Below are positions 29,319 through 37,573 of a stretch of 64,000 nt of DNA, piece after piece. The stretch is from Candidatus Nanopelagicus hibericus. GTDB taxonomy: Bacteria > Actinomycetota > Actinomycetes > Nanopelagicales > Nanopelagicaceae. The stretch spans positions 558,001 through 622,000 of the forward strand of contig NZ_CP016771.1 of NCBI RefSeq assembly GCF_002288005.1. The letters are read 5' to 3'. The notes beneath the pieces were generated by a model that was not told where the DNA came from, made no database searches, and saw only the letters and a list, made by a program, of their open reading frames with translations. A program made the translations under genes and the position numbers. Positions within the stretch are counted from its first letter, which is position 1. Each line of letters opens with the position of its first letter.

Positions 29319-29937
29319 CCTTTATTCATTAATTCCACCTTCTTGGCAGATACTTGCCGAGATCTCTAGTCTGGTTGAAATCTCAGAAAAACTCACTGAG
29401 GATTATTTGCCAAGGAAGGAGCTAATTTTTAAAGCTTTTGAGTTGGCACCAGAGCAAGTAAAAGTGTTGATACTGGGACAAGATCCATACCCGAATGCTA
29501 AACATGCAGTTGGATTGGCTTTTTCCACCGGTGATGTCCGCCTACTACCAGCATCCCTTAAAAATATTTTTAAGGAATTGGAGAATGATTTAAGTATCAA
29601 GCGAAGCACCGGTGACTTGTCTGATTGGTCTAATCAAGGCGTAATGTTGCTAAATATGTCTCTATCAGTGGTGCCTGGTGATCCTGGAGCACACTCAAAA
29701 ATTGGCTGGCAGAAATTTACCCAACCTGTAGTTGAGTATTTGGCCAGTAGGGGAGTTGTTGGCCTTTTGTGGGGGAATACAGCGCAAGAGATGAGCAAAT
29801 ATTTCAAGCAAGGTGATCTCTTTACCGCACCTCACCCAAGTCCGTTATCTGCTTATCGAGGATTTTTCGGATCGAAACCGTTTAGCAAAATTAACAACCG
29901 ACTAATTGAAAAAGGCTTAACACCGATAAAATGGTAA
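29308..29937 (+). CDS. ung: uracil-DNA glycosylase
   Basis: Ung excises uracil from DNA. The family 1 motifs are present: the water-activating GQDPYPN, the LLWGNTAQEM segment, and the minor-groove loop HPSPLSAYRGFFG. GTG 29308 gives the natural N-terminus and overlaps the ABC gene; GTG 29290 is a longer possibility. The length is about 209 residues. The gene is followed by a strong hairpin. Confidence 0.96.
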   Translation: MPVDLYSLIPPSWQILAEISSLVEISEKLTEDYLPRKELIFKAFELAPEQVKVLILGQDPYPNAKHAVGLAFSTGDVRLLPASLKNIFKELENDLSIKRSTGDLSDWSNQGVMLLNMSLSVVPGDPGAHSKIGWQKFTQPVVEYLASRGVVGLLWGNTAQEMSKYFKQGDLFTAPHPSPLSAYRGFFGSKPFSKINNRLIEKGLTPIKW

Positions 29938-29965
29938 AGGGGTGGACCAAACGGCCCACCCCTTT
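29936..29965. terminator. bidirectional terminator hairpin between ung and the NCS2 permease gene
   Basis: A perfect 10-bp stem pairs AAAGGGGTGG (29936-29945) with CCACCCCTTT (29956-29965), with a 10-base loop. It sits between two convergent genes and overlaps the ung stop. T-rich tails are short on both sides. It is the only strong hairpin terminator I found in the window. Confidence 0.75.
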
Positions 29966-29978
29966 ATTCGATTTAACT

Positions 29979-31415
29979 TTAAGCAGTCCAGATATTTATT
30001 GGAGATTGCAAGAAGTAAACCATGAATAATCCAGAGACCAGATACATCAATGGACTAATTTCTTTGGTACGACCTTGCAGAACTCGAATTACAACATAGG
30101 ATACAAATCCAGCTCCAATACCTACGGAGATGTTGTAGGTGAATGGCATTAGGATAATTGTTAGGAAAGCGGGGATTGCTATTCCTAGGTCGTCCCAATC
30201 GATGCCCTTTATTTGGGTCATCATTAAGAAACCAACAATTATCAAAGCAGGAGTTGCTGCTTCGTAAGGAATGATTGCTACAAGTGGAGCTAGGAATGTA
30301 GTTAGCAGGAACAGAACTCCAGTTACTACTGAAGCAAGTCCTGTTCTGGCACCCTCGCCTACGCCACCAGCTGATTCGATGTATGAAGTATTTGATGAGA
30401 CGGAACCAGCACCACCTGCTGCTGCAGCAATAGAGTCAACGAGAAGAATACGATTAGCACCTTCAACGTTGCCATCTCTATCAACTAAGCCAGCCTGCTT
30501 ACCAATTGCGGTCATCGTTCCCATGGTGTCAAAGAAATCTGCTAGTAAAAGCGTGAAAACAAGCAGAACGGCTGCGACTAATGAGATGCGATCAAATCCA
30601 CCTAGCAAGTTGAAATCACCAAGGATATCAAATTTAGGTGTTGCAGCAATTGCCTCTGGCATAGCTGGAACATTTAGATTCCAACCTTTTGGATTTACTG
30701 CTCCAGTTGCGCCATTAAATAATGGACCAATTTTGAATGCAGATTCAATAGCAACAGCAAGGGCGGTTGAAGTCACAATTCCAATCAGAATTGCTGCTTT
30801 AACCTTCTTTACTTGTAATGCAATGGTTAGGAAGAGACCGAACGCAAAAACGATAATTGGCCAACCAACAAGGTTTCCATTATCGCCAAGAGTTACCGGA
30901 ACAGGTCCGGAGCCAGTACGGCGAACGAATCCTGCATCAACTAAACCGATAAGTGCAATGAAAAGACCGATGCCTACTGAGATTGCGATCTTCAATTGGG
31001 TTGGCACAGCCTTGAATACCGCAGTACGGAATCCAGTTAGTACCAAAATTAGAATGATTAAGCCTTCTAGGACAACAAGTCCCATGGCATCTGCCCAGGT
31101 CATTTTTGAGGCGATACCAACAGCAACAAAGGTGTTTAAACCTAATCCGGTTGCTATGGCTAATGGAAAGTTAGCGACTACGCCCATCAAAATGGTCATA
31201 ACGCCGGCAATGAGTGCGGTAGCAGCAGCAACTAATGCAAGATTAGGAGCATCGCCTCCGCCAATATATTTTCCATCAGCATCTTTAGCAAGACCGATGA
31301 TGAGTGGATTGAGCGCAACGATGTAGGCCATTGTGAAGAATGTGACGACTCCGCCACGAACTTCTTGAGCTACGGTTGAGCCACGCTGACTGATTTTAAA
31401 GAAGCTATCAAGCAT
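29979..31415 (-). CDS. NCS2-family purine/nucleobase permease (AzgA-like)
   Basis: This 478-residue polytopic membrane protein has about a dozen hydrophobic segments. It opens with the AzgA-type block TFFTMAYIVALNPLIIG and has the ATGLGLNTFVA and DFFDTMGTMTAIGKQAGL motifs, the last being the substrate-side signature of the guanine/hypoxanthine branch. The substrate is inferred to be a purine base (adenine, guanine or hypoxanthine). apt, about 4 kb away, could salvage imported adenine. An AAGGG ribosome binding site is present, and the leader carries a palindrome at 31459-31479. Confidence 0.9.
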   Translation of the reverse strand: MLDSFFKISQRGSTVAQEVRGGVVTFFTMAYIVALNPLIIGLAKDADGKYIGGGDAPNLALVAAATALIAGVMTILMGVVANFPLAIATGLGLNTFVAVGIASKMTWADAMGLVVLEGLIILILVLTGFRTAVFKAVPTQLKIAISVGIGLFIALIGLVDAGFVRRTGSGPVPVTLGDNGNLVGWPIIVFAFGLFLTIALQVKKVKAAILIGIVTSTALAVAIESAFKIGPLFNGATGAVNPKGWNLNVPAMPEAIAATPKFDILGDFNLLGGFDRISLVAAVLLVFTLLLADFFDTMGTMTAIGKQAGLVDRDGNVEGANRILLVDSIAAAAGGAGSVSSNTSYIESAGGVGEGARTGLASVVTGVLFLLTTFLAPLVAIIPYEAATPALIIVGFLMMTQIKGIDWDDLGIAIPAFLTIILMPFTYNISVGIGAGFVSYVVIRVLQGRTKEISPLMYLVSGLFMVYFLQSPINIWTA

Positions 31416-31438
31416 GGAATAGACCCTTCTGTTTTTTT

Positions 31439-31479
31439 AACATGGTGTTTTCGACATGTTGTCAGATGCGGTCTGACAA
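31439..31479 (-). promoter_or_regulatory. paired inverted repeats in the leader of the NCS2 permease gene
   Basis: On the minus strand an 8-bp perfect inverted repeat (TTGTCAGA / TCTGACAA, five-base spacer CCGCA; 31459-31479) overlaps by two bases a second 6-bp repeat (AACATG / CATGTT; 31439-31460), so the two stems compete. Downstream come an A-run, the ribosome binding site and the ATG. It could be a repressor operator or a structured RNA leader. I do not recognise a named riboswitch. Confidence 0.45.
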
Positions 31480-31507
31480 GCCGAGGGGGATAGGAGAAAC
31501 CTATTGG

Positions 31508-32167
31508 CTACCTGGTGGTAAGACGCTCAACGACACCTAGAGAAATGGCTACCGATTGCCCGATCAGGAGTGCAAATAAGGCGGTCCCAATGCCTACGGT
31601 GCCCCCGAGGAGGGCGCCAATACTCAGAGCAATTAGCTCAATTCCAAGCCTCACCCTGCCAACTCGTACCCCAGTTTTATAGTGTAGTCCGGTCATTAAT
31701 CCATCTCTTGGACCAGTTCCTAATCCACAAGTAATGTACAAAGCAGAACCAACACCAACTAGTGCGATTCCAAAAAATATATATAAGAATTTTAAATATA
31801 AGTCATTAACCTCTGGTATAAAAGCGAGACCGATTTCAATCGCAACTGAAATAACAATTATATTTGCTACCGTGCCGAGCCCTGGCCGTTGTTTAAGTGG
31901 AATCCAAAGAGCTAATACAGTCAAAGAAATAAAAAAAGTTGCTGCACCGATACTAAGCGGTGTATTCAGTGATATTCCTTGAGCTAATACTGACCAAGGT
32001 GCATTACCGATTCCAGTGATTATTAGTAGTGAATCTCCAAGACCAAATATAGACAAACCAAAAATCAGAATAAAAATTCTTTCTAAATGGTGTCTGCCAG
32101 CACCGATTGACCAAGTTGAATCAGCGCGCCAGGGAGTATTTGGAATGGTGCGCGAAGGACGAAGCAT
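31508..32167 (-). CDS. YczE/YyaS/YitT-family integral membrane protein
   Basis: An approximately 219-residue protein with five or six hydrophobic helices. The family motif GLGTGPRDGLMTGL lies in the middle, and an N-terminal GIGNAPWSVLAQGI repeats the same pattern (GxGxxPxD/S), as in other YczE/YyaS proteins. The function is not established for this family. ATG 32167 is chosen over GTG 32215 because TAAGCT lies seven bases upstream and the extension would leave almost no room for the divergent gene's promoter. Confidence 0.78.
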   Translation of the reverse strand: MLRPSRTIPNTPWRADSTWSIGAGRHHLERIFILIFGLSIFGLGDSLLIITGIGNAPWSVLAQGISLNTPLSIGAATFFISLTVLALWIPLKQRPGLGTVANIIVISVAIEIGLAFIPEVNDLYLKFLYIFFGIALVGVGSALYITCGLGTGPRDGLMTGLHYKTGVRVGRVRLGIELIALSIGALLGGTVGIGTALFALLIGQSVAISLGVVERLTTR

Positions 32168-32174
32168 CTGTAAC

Positions 32175-32180
32175 AGCTTA
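32175..32180 (-). promoter_or_regulatory. -10 hexamer (TAAGCT) of the YczE-like gene
   Basis: On the minus strand TAAGCT is followed by seven bases and an in-frame ATG (32167). The spacing fits a leaderless transcript. Confidence 0.4.
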
Positions 32181-32256
32181 TTTAATGGATTTTCGCTATC
32201 TGAAGCCTTATTCACTGATAAACTCTACCAAAACAAAGAGTCAAGACGGGTACATT

Positions 32257-33120
32257 TTGGATTTTACTTACAGTCAAGCGATCATAATTGGTTTTATCCA
32301 AGGAATTACAGAGCTTTTTCCAATTTCGAGTCTTGGTCATGCAATTCTCATTCCGGCTTGGATCGGTGGCTCATTCCGTGATTTTATAAGTGATGAAAAC
32401 GAAGCCTATTTATTGATTACAATTGCTATGCATTTAGCAAGTTCTGTGGCTTTGTTTTTGGTGTTTCGTAAAAGATGGGTCAGATTAATCTCAGGTAGTT
32501 ATCGTGCAATCACAAGTAGAAATTATCAATCGACTCCATTTCGGGTACTGGGTTACATAGTTATTGCCACGATACCAGTTGGATTTTTGGGTTTAGCATT
32601 TGGGGATTACTTCCAGAGTATTTTTGGCAAACCACAATATTCGGCGCTATTCCTGGTGTTGAATGGTCTTCTACTGATAACTGCAGAACGGTTATCTCGG
32701 CGTGATGTTGCCCAGGAGTTACAAGACTCAGATTCAGAGATAGATAGGCGAGTAAGTGTGAAAACTGCGGTAGCGATCGGTTTTGGTCAAAGCTTGGCAC
32801 TATTTGCTGGTATCAGCAGATTTGGCGTAACTATGAGTGCTGGCTTGCTGCGCAAGCTAAATCATTCCGTAGCATCGGATTTTGCATTTTTACTTTCACT
32901 CCCAGTAATAGTTGGGGCTTCAATAGTGAAATTGCCTGAACTTTTCACGACAAAAGCTAATGAATTACTTGGGCAAATTTTCGTTGGATCAATAATATCT
33001 TTTATTGCTACCTATATCAGCGTAACTTTTTTAGTTCGCTGGTTTAAAACTAAAACCCTATATCCGTTCGCGGTATATTGTTTGGTATTTGGCGTATTAT
33101 CTTTTTTAAGGTTTACCTAA
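32257..33120 (+). CDS. divergent undecaprenyl-diphosphatase (UppP/BacA family)
   Basis: A polytopic membrane protein of about 287 residues from the TTG start. The first family motif reads GFIQGITELFPISSLGHAIL, against the usual E-F-L-P-I-S-S-S-G-H. The second reads GFGQSLALFAGISRFGVTMS, where PGxSRSGxT is canonical, so the Ser after Arg is replaced by Phe. The glutamate, histidine and arginine of the active site are kept. UppP recycles the lipid carrier for cell wall synthesis; whether this variant does so is inference. The start is uncertain: ATG 32185 is in frame, but the family N-terminus (SQAIIIGFIQG) fits TTG 32257. Confidence 0.75.
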   Translation: MDFTYSQAIIIGFIQGITELFPISSLGHAILIPAWIGGSFRDFISDENEAYLLITIAMHLASSVALFLVFRKRWVRLISGSYRAITSRNYQSTPFRVLGYIVIATIPVGFLGLAFGDYFQSIFGKPQYSALFLVLNGLLLITAERLSRRDVAQELQDSDSEIDRRVSVKTAVAIGFGQSLALFAGISRFGVTMSAGLLRKLNHSVASDFAFLLSLPVIVGASIVKLPELFTTKANELLGQIFVGSIISFIATYISVTFLVRWFKTKTLYPFAVYCLVFGVLSFLRFT

Positions 33121-33855
33121 ATGTTTCCTGGAATTGGAACAGCTTTAAACATCTCAACCATAATAATAGGTTCACTTATAGGAATATTGGTTGGAAAAAA
33201 ATTAAATGAGAAATTAAGGAATCTCATCACTGATGTGTTGGGCTGTATAACTGTGATCTCTGCAGCTGATGCCCTCACCGCATATTGGGACCCCTCTCTG
33301 ACGAAATCTCTGCCAAATGGCGGTGCGATATTGGTTGTGATTTTTTCTTTACTTGCAGGAGCTTTAATTGGTTCGTGGCTCAAGATAGAAGATGCCTTGG
33401 AAAATTTGGGTAAAAAATTAAAGACAAGATTCAGCCCACAAGGCGGTTCAAATTTTGTTGAGGGGTTTGTTTCTGCTTCATTGATATTTGCGATCGGTCC
33501 TCTGGCAATCTTAGGAAGTATCTCCGATGGGATGGGAACTGGTATCGATCAGTTGGTGCTTAAGAGCACATTGGACGGATTTACCTCGATTGCTTTTGCG
33601 GCCTCACTAGGTTGGGGAGTAGCACTTTCTTGCTTGCCAGTTGGTATTTATCAATTTTTTTGGACAGCGATTGGTTTATTCCTTGGCGCCATCTTGGCGC
33701 CATATCAAATAGCAGCTATGACAACTGTGGGAGGAGTGTTGCTAATCGGTATATCACTTCGTTTACTTAGAATTCGGGAGATTGCAGTTGCAAATCTTCT
33801 ACCAGCTTTGGCAATAGCTCCATTGTTGGCATTACTCGCTAAGCAATTTATTTAA
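33121..33855 (+). CDS. DUF554 family membrane protein
   Basis: A 244-residue protein with several hydrophobic helices that begins PGIGTALNISTIIIGSLIGILVGKKL, the typical DUF554 (YdfK/YqgA-like) opening. GAILVVIFSLLAGALIGSWLKIEDALENLG and the late DGFTSIAFAASLGWGV block also fit. Function is unknown; a transport or channel role has been suggested only from topology. It starts immediately after the uppP stop and overlaps the convergent alcohol dehydrogenase gene by 4 nt. Confidence 0.88.
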   Translation: MFPGIGTALNISTIIIGSLIGILVGKKLNEKLRNLITDVLGCITVISAADALTAYWDPSLTKSLPNGGAILVVIFSLLAGALIGSWLKIEDALENLGKKLKTRFSPQGGSNFVEGFVSASLIFAIGPLAILGSISDGMGTGIDQLVLKSTLDGFTSIAFAASLGWGVALSCLPVGIYQFFWTAIGLFLGAILAPYQIAAMTTVGGVLLIGISLRLLRIREIAVANLLPALAIAPLLALLAKQFI

Positions 33856-34892
33856 AAGGTTTTCGCGTCAATCACAAACCGGTATTTAACATCGCTAGCA
33901 ACTGTTCGATCGTAGGCTTGGTTGATGTAATCTGCGGCAATAACCTCAACATCACATAAAATATTGTGTTCACCACAGAAATACAACATTTCTTGTAGCT
34001 CTCTTATCCCACCAATCATCGATCCAGCCAAAGATCTGCGTTGTCCGAGCAATGTTCCGGCTTTGACTGCGTAGGGTTTACCTGGCAAACCAATTACTAC
34101 CAAAGTGCCATCCAATTTCAGGGATTGCAAATAAGGCTCTAAATCAATCTGTGCGGATACAGTATTTAAAATTAGATCAAAATTTCTTTGATATTTCTTA
34201 AGGACATCAACGTCACTTGTGATCACAAAATGATCCGCGCCCATTGCTTTGGCGTCTTGCTCTTTCTCAGCGGAGTGAGAGAATACAGTTGTTTCAGCTC
34301 CTAGCGCATGAGCAAACTTAACTCCCATATGTCCTAATCCACCAAGTCCCATAATGGCTACTTTCTTGCCAGGGCCAGCTTGCCAATGCTTAAGTGGTGA
34401 GTAAAGCGTTATTCCAGCACACATAAGTGGTGCGACGCCAGAGAGTTCTAGGTTTGTCGGTACATGGACTGCGTAATCTTCATCGATTACAAATCTATTT
34501 GAGTAGCCACCAAAAGCGATTGTTTTGCCATCTCGCTCCTTTGCATTGTAGGTGCCAGTCATCTCCTCCAAGCAATATTGCTCAAGGCCGGATAGACAAC
34601 TTGAGCAGTTGCGACAGGAGTCGATGAATACCCCAACGCCAATTAATTCGCCAACCTTGAACTTACTTACTTGCGATCCAATCTCAGTTACTTTGCCTAC
34701 AATTTCATGGCCAGGCACCATTGGAAAAATTGCTGGATCCCACTCTTCTCGAGCTTGGTGTATGTCGGAGTGGCAAATACCGGAGTATAAAATCTCTAAC
34801 CCAACATCTCGTGGTCTTAATTCGCGTCGATCAAACTCAAAAGGTTCTAACAGTGCACCAGCTGAGTGAACCACATAGCCCTGGGCCTTCAT
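33852..34892 (-). CDS. zinc-dependent NAD(P)-linked alcohol dehydrogenase (CAD family)
   Basis: A 346-residue medium-chain dehydrogenase. Catalytic zinc ligands are in SGICHSDIH and GHEIVGKV. The structural zinc cysteines are in DSCRNCSSCLSGLEQYC. The nucleotide fold has GLGGLGHMGVKFAHALG. It most resembles the cinnamyl alcohol dehydrogenase/YahK/AdhC group, which reduce aldehydes with NADPH, though the real substrate is unknown. It overlaps tdk by 4 nt and DUF554 by 4 nt. Confidence 0.9.
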   Translation of the reverse strand: MKAQGYVVHSAGALLEPFEFDRRELRPRDVGLEILYSGICHSDIHQAREEWDPAIFPMVPGHEIVGKVTEIGSQVSKFKVGELIGVGVFIDSCRNCSSCLSGLEQYCLEEMTGTYNAKERDGKTIAFGGYSNRFVIDEDYAVHVPTNLELSGVAPLMCAGITLYSPLKHWQAGPGKKVAIMGLGGLGHMGVKFAHALGAETTVFSHSAEKEQDAKAMGADHFVITSDVDVLKKYQRNFDLILNTVSAQIDLEPYLQSLKLDGTLVVIGLPGKPYAVKAGTLLGQRRSLAGSMIGGIRELQEMLYFCGEHNILCDVEVIAADYINQAYDRTVASDVKYRFVIDAKTF

Positions 34893-35536
34893 CGTTCCGA
34901 TCCATTAAATGGTAAGGATTGGTCTGTTGCTGGATTTGAAACTCTTGAGGTCACATTGCGCATGTGATGGCGACGGCACAAAACCTCATATGCAACTGTC
35001 GATGCGGTACTCACATCACCAACAACTACCTGCTCGCCTTCAGTCACCATTTTGCCATCAATAATACGAGCGTTATGAGTTGCTCTTTCACCGCACCAAC
35101 AAAGTGCCTCTACTTGTAAATTTTGTACGCGATCAGCTAATTCAACCAACCGAGCGCTTCCAGGGAACAGTTTTGTCCTAAAATCAGAGAGAATTCCGAA
35201 GGCGTAAACATCTATTCCGAGGCCATCAACTATCTTCGCCAACTGTTCAATCTGCTCGGGAGTATAAAACTGGGCTTCATCGCAGATTATAAAAGTTATC
35301 CGACCGCCAATTGATAATCGCTCCACAATTAATTTGTGTATATTCAAATCAGCATCAACCTCTAATGCCTCGATTTGTAAACCTAGTCTGGATGAAATTA
35401 AACCTTTACCGGCACGATCCTTGCTGGTGAAGATGACTCCTTCACGTCCACGTGAGCGATGATTGTGTGCAGTTTGCAGCGCAAGCGTTGACTTACCGCT
35501 ATCCATTGTTCCGCAATAATAAATTAGCTCAGCCAT
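34889..35536 (-). CDS. tdk: thymidine kinase
   Basis: Tdk phosphorylates deoxythymidine for salvage. The P-loop is GTMDSGKSTLALQ, followed by the Walker B-like FIICDEAQFYTPEQIEQL and a zinc site (CWCGERATHNAR with CRRHH). ATG 35536 gives the standard N-terminus MAELIYY and leaves 4 nt after the apt stop; the longer frame to 35605 would overlap apt. About 215 residues. It forms a salvage pair with apt. Confidence 0.94.
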   Translation of the reverse strand: MAELIYYCGTMDSGKSTLALQTAHNHRSRGREGVIFTSKDRAGKGLISSRLGLQIEALEVDADLNIHKLIVERLSIGGRITFIICDEAQFYTPEQIEQLAKIVDGLGIDVYAFGILSDFRTKLFPGSARLVELADRVQNLQVEALCWCGERATHNARIIDGKMVTEGEQVVVGDVSTASTVAYEVLCRRHHMRNVTSRVSNPATDQSLPFNGSER

Positions 35537-35540
35537 GTGC

Positions 35541-36065
35541 TCATTCTGCCAATAATGTTTGGATTTGTAGATCAGGATGGGCTTCATTAATTCGTGATTT
35601 GCCACCTAACGCAGGAATATCTAAGAGGCAAACAACCCCCGTAGGCGTCAAATTTGCGGCGATGATTAATTCAACAGCCGCAAGAGCGGTTCCACCGGTT
35701 GCTAGAACGTCATCGACCACCAATACCCTTTTGCCTTGCGGAATTAAATTTGCATGGATTTCAAGAGTGGCTGTTGCGTATTCGAGTTCATAGCTTTTCG
35801 AAATAGTTTCACCTGGCAATTTTCCTAATTTACGAATTGGTATAAATCCTTTATTGCCCATAACAGCTGCTGCCGCCGCAAATATGAAACCCCGTGCTTC
35901 TATTCCGGCAATATAGTCACACTCTTGTGCCAGCGACGCAATTTCTTTGCAACACTGCGCAAAAACTTCTTTATCTGCAAGTAGCGGTGTTATATCCTTA
36001 AAAATTATTCCTGGGGATGGAAAATCTGGGATGATTCGAATTAACCCTTGCGTTGTGACCACCAT
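35541..36065 (-). CDS. apt: adenine phosphoribosyltransferase
   Basis: Apt converts adenine and PRPP to AMP. The N-terminal PDFPSPGIIFKDITPLL, the EARGFIFAAAAA loop and the PRPP motif VLVVDDVLATGGTALAAVELI are complete. The length is 174 residues. In other actinobacteria apt often lies with relA and secDF; here it sits with tdk and directly downstream of tRNA-Leu. Its own TAGGAT -10 is in the 32-nt gap after the tRNA. Confidence 0.95.
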   Translation of the reverse strand: MVVTTQGLIRIIPDFPSPGIIFKDITPLLADKEVFAQCCKEIASLAQECDYIAGIEARGFIFAAAAAVMGNKGFIPIRKLGKLPGETISKSYELEYATATLEIHANLIPQGKRVLVVDDVLATGGTALAAVELIIAANLTPTGVVCLLDIPALGGKSRINEAHPDLQIQTLLAE

Positions 36066-36071
36066 CTGCGA

Positions 36072-36077
36072 ATCCTA
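36072..36077 (-). promoter_or_regulatory. -10 hexamer (TAGGAT) of apt-tdk
   Basis: On the minus strand TAGGAT is followed by six bases and the apt ATG. It sits between the tRNA-Leu 3' end and apt, so apt may be made from its own leaderless mRNA as well as by readthrough. Confidence 0.4.
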
Positions 36078-36097
36078 TTGTTTTGTTGATAATCTGA

Positions 36098-36184
36098 TGG
36101 TGTCCAGGAGGGGAGTTGAACCCCTAAGCCCTTACGGGCACTAACACCTCAAGCTAGCGCGTCTGCCAATTCCGCCACCCGGAC
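36098..36184 (-). tRNA. tRNA-Leu (anticodon GAG), CCA encoded
   Basis: On the minus strand the gene folds fully. The acceptor stem is GTCCGGG with CCTGGAC (one G-U pair). The anticodon stem is CTAGC/GTTAG around the loop TTGAGGT, which gives GAG. The long variable arm has stem GCCC/GGGC, as expected for a class II tRNA, and the T-arm contains GGTTCAACTCC. Discriminator A73 is followed by an encoded CCA. The D-arm has the GGCGGAATTGGCAGACGC form typical of tRNA-Leu. Confidence 0.97.
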
Positions 36185-36193
36185 CTAATCAGT

Positions 36194-36199
36194 ATTTTA
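36194..36199 (-). promoter_or_regulatory. -10 hexamer (TAAAAT) of tRNA-Leu
   Basis: On the minus strand TAAAAT lies nine bases upstream of the mature tRNA 5' end, so transcription would start within a few bases of it. A clear -35 is not seen. Confidence 0.4.
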
Positions 36200-36249
36200 A
36201 CTTCTATCTGAATTCGATGGAAATTCAACTTATGTAGGAGAATACATCC

Positions 36250-37569
36250 ATGAAGCTAACTCCTCAGCAGATCAGTGAACTTGAGGATGAAACCATCCTT
36301 TTCTGCCAGGAAATGATCAGGATACCAAGTGTGAATCATGGCGAAGGTCGTGGTGATGAAAAAGCGATGGCCGAATATGTGGTTAAACGATTATCCGAAT
36401 TAGGGATAGAAACTGAATCAATAGTTAGTGCTCCGAACCGTGTGAACGTGGTTGCAAAGATTGCCGGGGCAGATCAGTCCAGGCCAGGTTTAGTTTTACA
36501 CGGACATATCGATGTTGTTCCAGCTAAAGCTGAAGATTGGTCGGTTGATCCCTTTGGCGGAATTATTAAGGATGGTTTTATTTGGGGTCGCGGAGCGGTT
36601 GACATGAAGGATATGGACGCGATGATGCTAGCTACTGTAAGAATGTGGCAGCGAATCGGCTACAAGCCTCCACGCAATATTTTACTCATCTTTTTTGCGG
36701 ATGAAGAGGCAGGATCAAATTTTGGATCTCGTTGGATGGTGAAAAATCGACCAGAATTATTTAAAGGATACAGCGAAGCGATTTCTGAAGTTGGTGGATT
36801 TTCCGTCACAATCACGGGTGATAATCGACTCTATTTGATCGAAGCTGCTCAAAAAGGAATTCAATGGTTAAAGCTAACCGCTAAAGGCACCGCTGGTCAT
36901 GGATCTTTTGTAAATAGGGATAATGCAGTGACAAAATTATCAAATGCAGTCGCGCGAATTGGTAATCATGAATGGCCTGAGTTAGAGACTAAAACCAATA
37001 ATAAGTTTTTCCGCAAAATAGCAGAGTTGACCGGAGATAAGTATGATTCAAAAAATGTTAAACCATTACTGCATCACCTTGGGGCAGCAGCAAGAATGAT
37101 TGGTGCAACTATTACCAATACGGCTAACCCGACAATGCTTGAAGCTGGGTATAAGGCGAACGTCATCCCACAAAGTGCTAGTGCAGTTATTGACGGCAGA
37201 TTTTTACCTGGTCATGAAAATCAACTTCAAGAAACGCTAAAGAAATTGGCGGGAGATGAGATTGAAGTAGAGGTATTGGTGCGGGATATCGCATTAGAGG
37301 TAGATTTTGCGGGACCGCTAGTTGAAGCAATGTGTAAGGCAATTAATGTCGAAGATCCAAGTGGCATACCTGTTCCTTATCTTATGAGCGGTGGCACCGA
37401 CAATAAGGCTTTAAATGATGTCGGGATCATCGGGTATGGATTTTCACCATTGCGATTGCCGGCAGATCTTGATTTTTTTGCTCTTTTTCACGGAGTCGAT
37501 GAGCGGGTACCCATCGATGGATTAAAGTTTGGCGTTCGAGTTCTCTATGACTTTCTGGATAACGTTTAA
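36250..37569 (+). CDS. M20/M25/M40-family metallopeptidase
   Basis: A 439-residue dizinc amidohydrolase or peptidase. The metal-binding motifs are LVLHGHIDVVPA, WGRGAVDMKDMDAMM and FADEEAGSNFGSRWM (catalytic EE). A lid domain lies between about residues 210 and 330, and the C-terminal metal His is in FHGVDERVP. Family members cleave dipeptides, acyl-amino acids or similar substrates, and the target here cannot be read from the sequence. A TAGGAG ribosome binding site is seen. Its stop is 4 nt from the convergent aldo/keto reductase. Confidence 0.9.
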   Translation: MKLTPQQISELEDETILFCQEMIRIPSVNHGEGRGDEKAMAEYVVKRLSELGIETESIVSAPNRVNVVAKIAGADQSRPGLVLHGHIDVVPAKAEDWSVDPFGGIIKDGFIWGRGAVDMKDMDAMMLATVRMWQRIGYKPPRNILLIFFADEEAGSNFGSRWMVKNRPELFKGYSEAISEVGGFSVTITGDNRLYLIEAAQKGIQWLKLTAKGTAGHGSFVNRDNAVTKLSNAVARIGNHEWPELETKTNNKFFRKIAELTGDKYDSKNVKPLLHHLGAAARMIGATITNTANPTMLEAGYKANVIPQSASAVIDGRFLPGHENQLQETLKKLAGDEIEVEVLVRDIALEVDFAGPLVEAMCKAINVEDPSGIPVPYLMSGGTDNKALNDVGIIGYGFSPLRLPADLDFFALFHGVDERVPIDGLKFGVRVLYDFLDNV

Positions 37570-37573
37570 TAAT

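Noticed and set aside
30271-31326. Long open frame of about 350 codons on the strand opposite the NCS2 permease gene
   Set aside because: It is the antisense of a hydrophobic, well-matched permease, is rich in Ala/Pro/Ser/Thr, and shows no family motif or ribosome binding site.
32107-32256. Upstream extension of the UppP-like gene to TTG 32107
   Set aside because: It would overlap the 5' end of the divergent YczE-like gene and adds residues with no family match.
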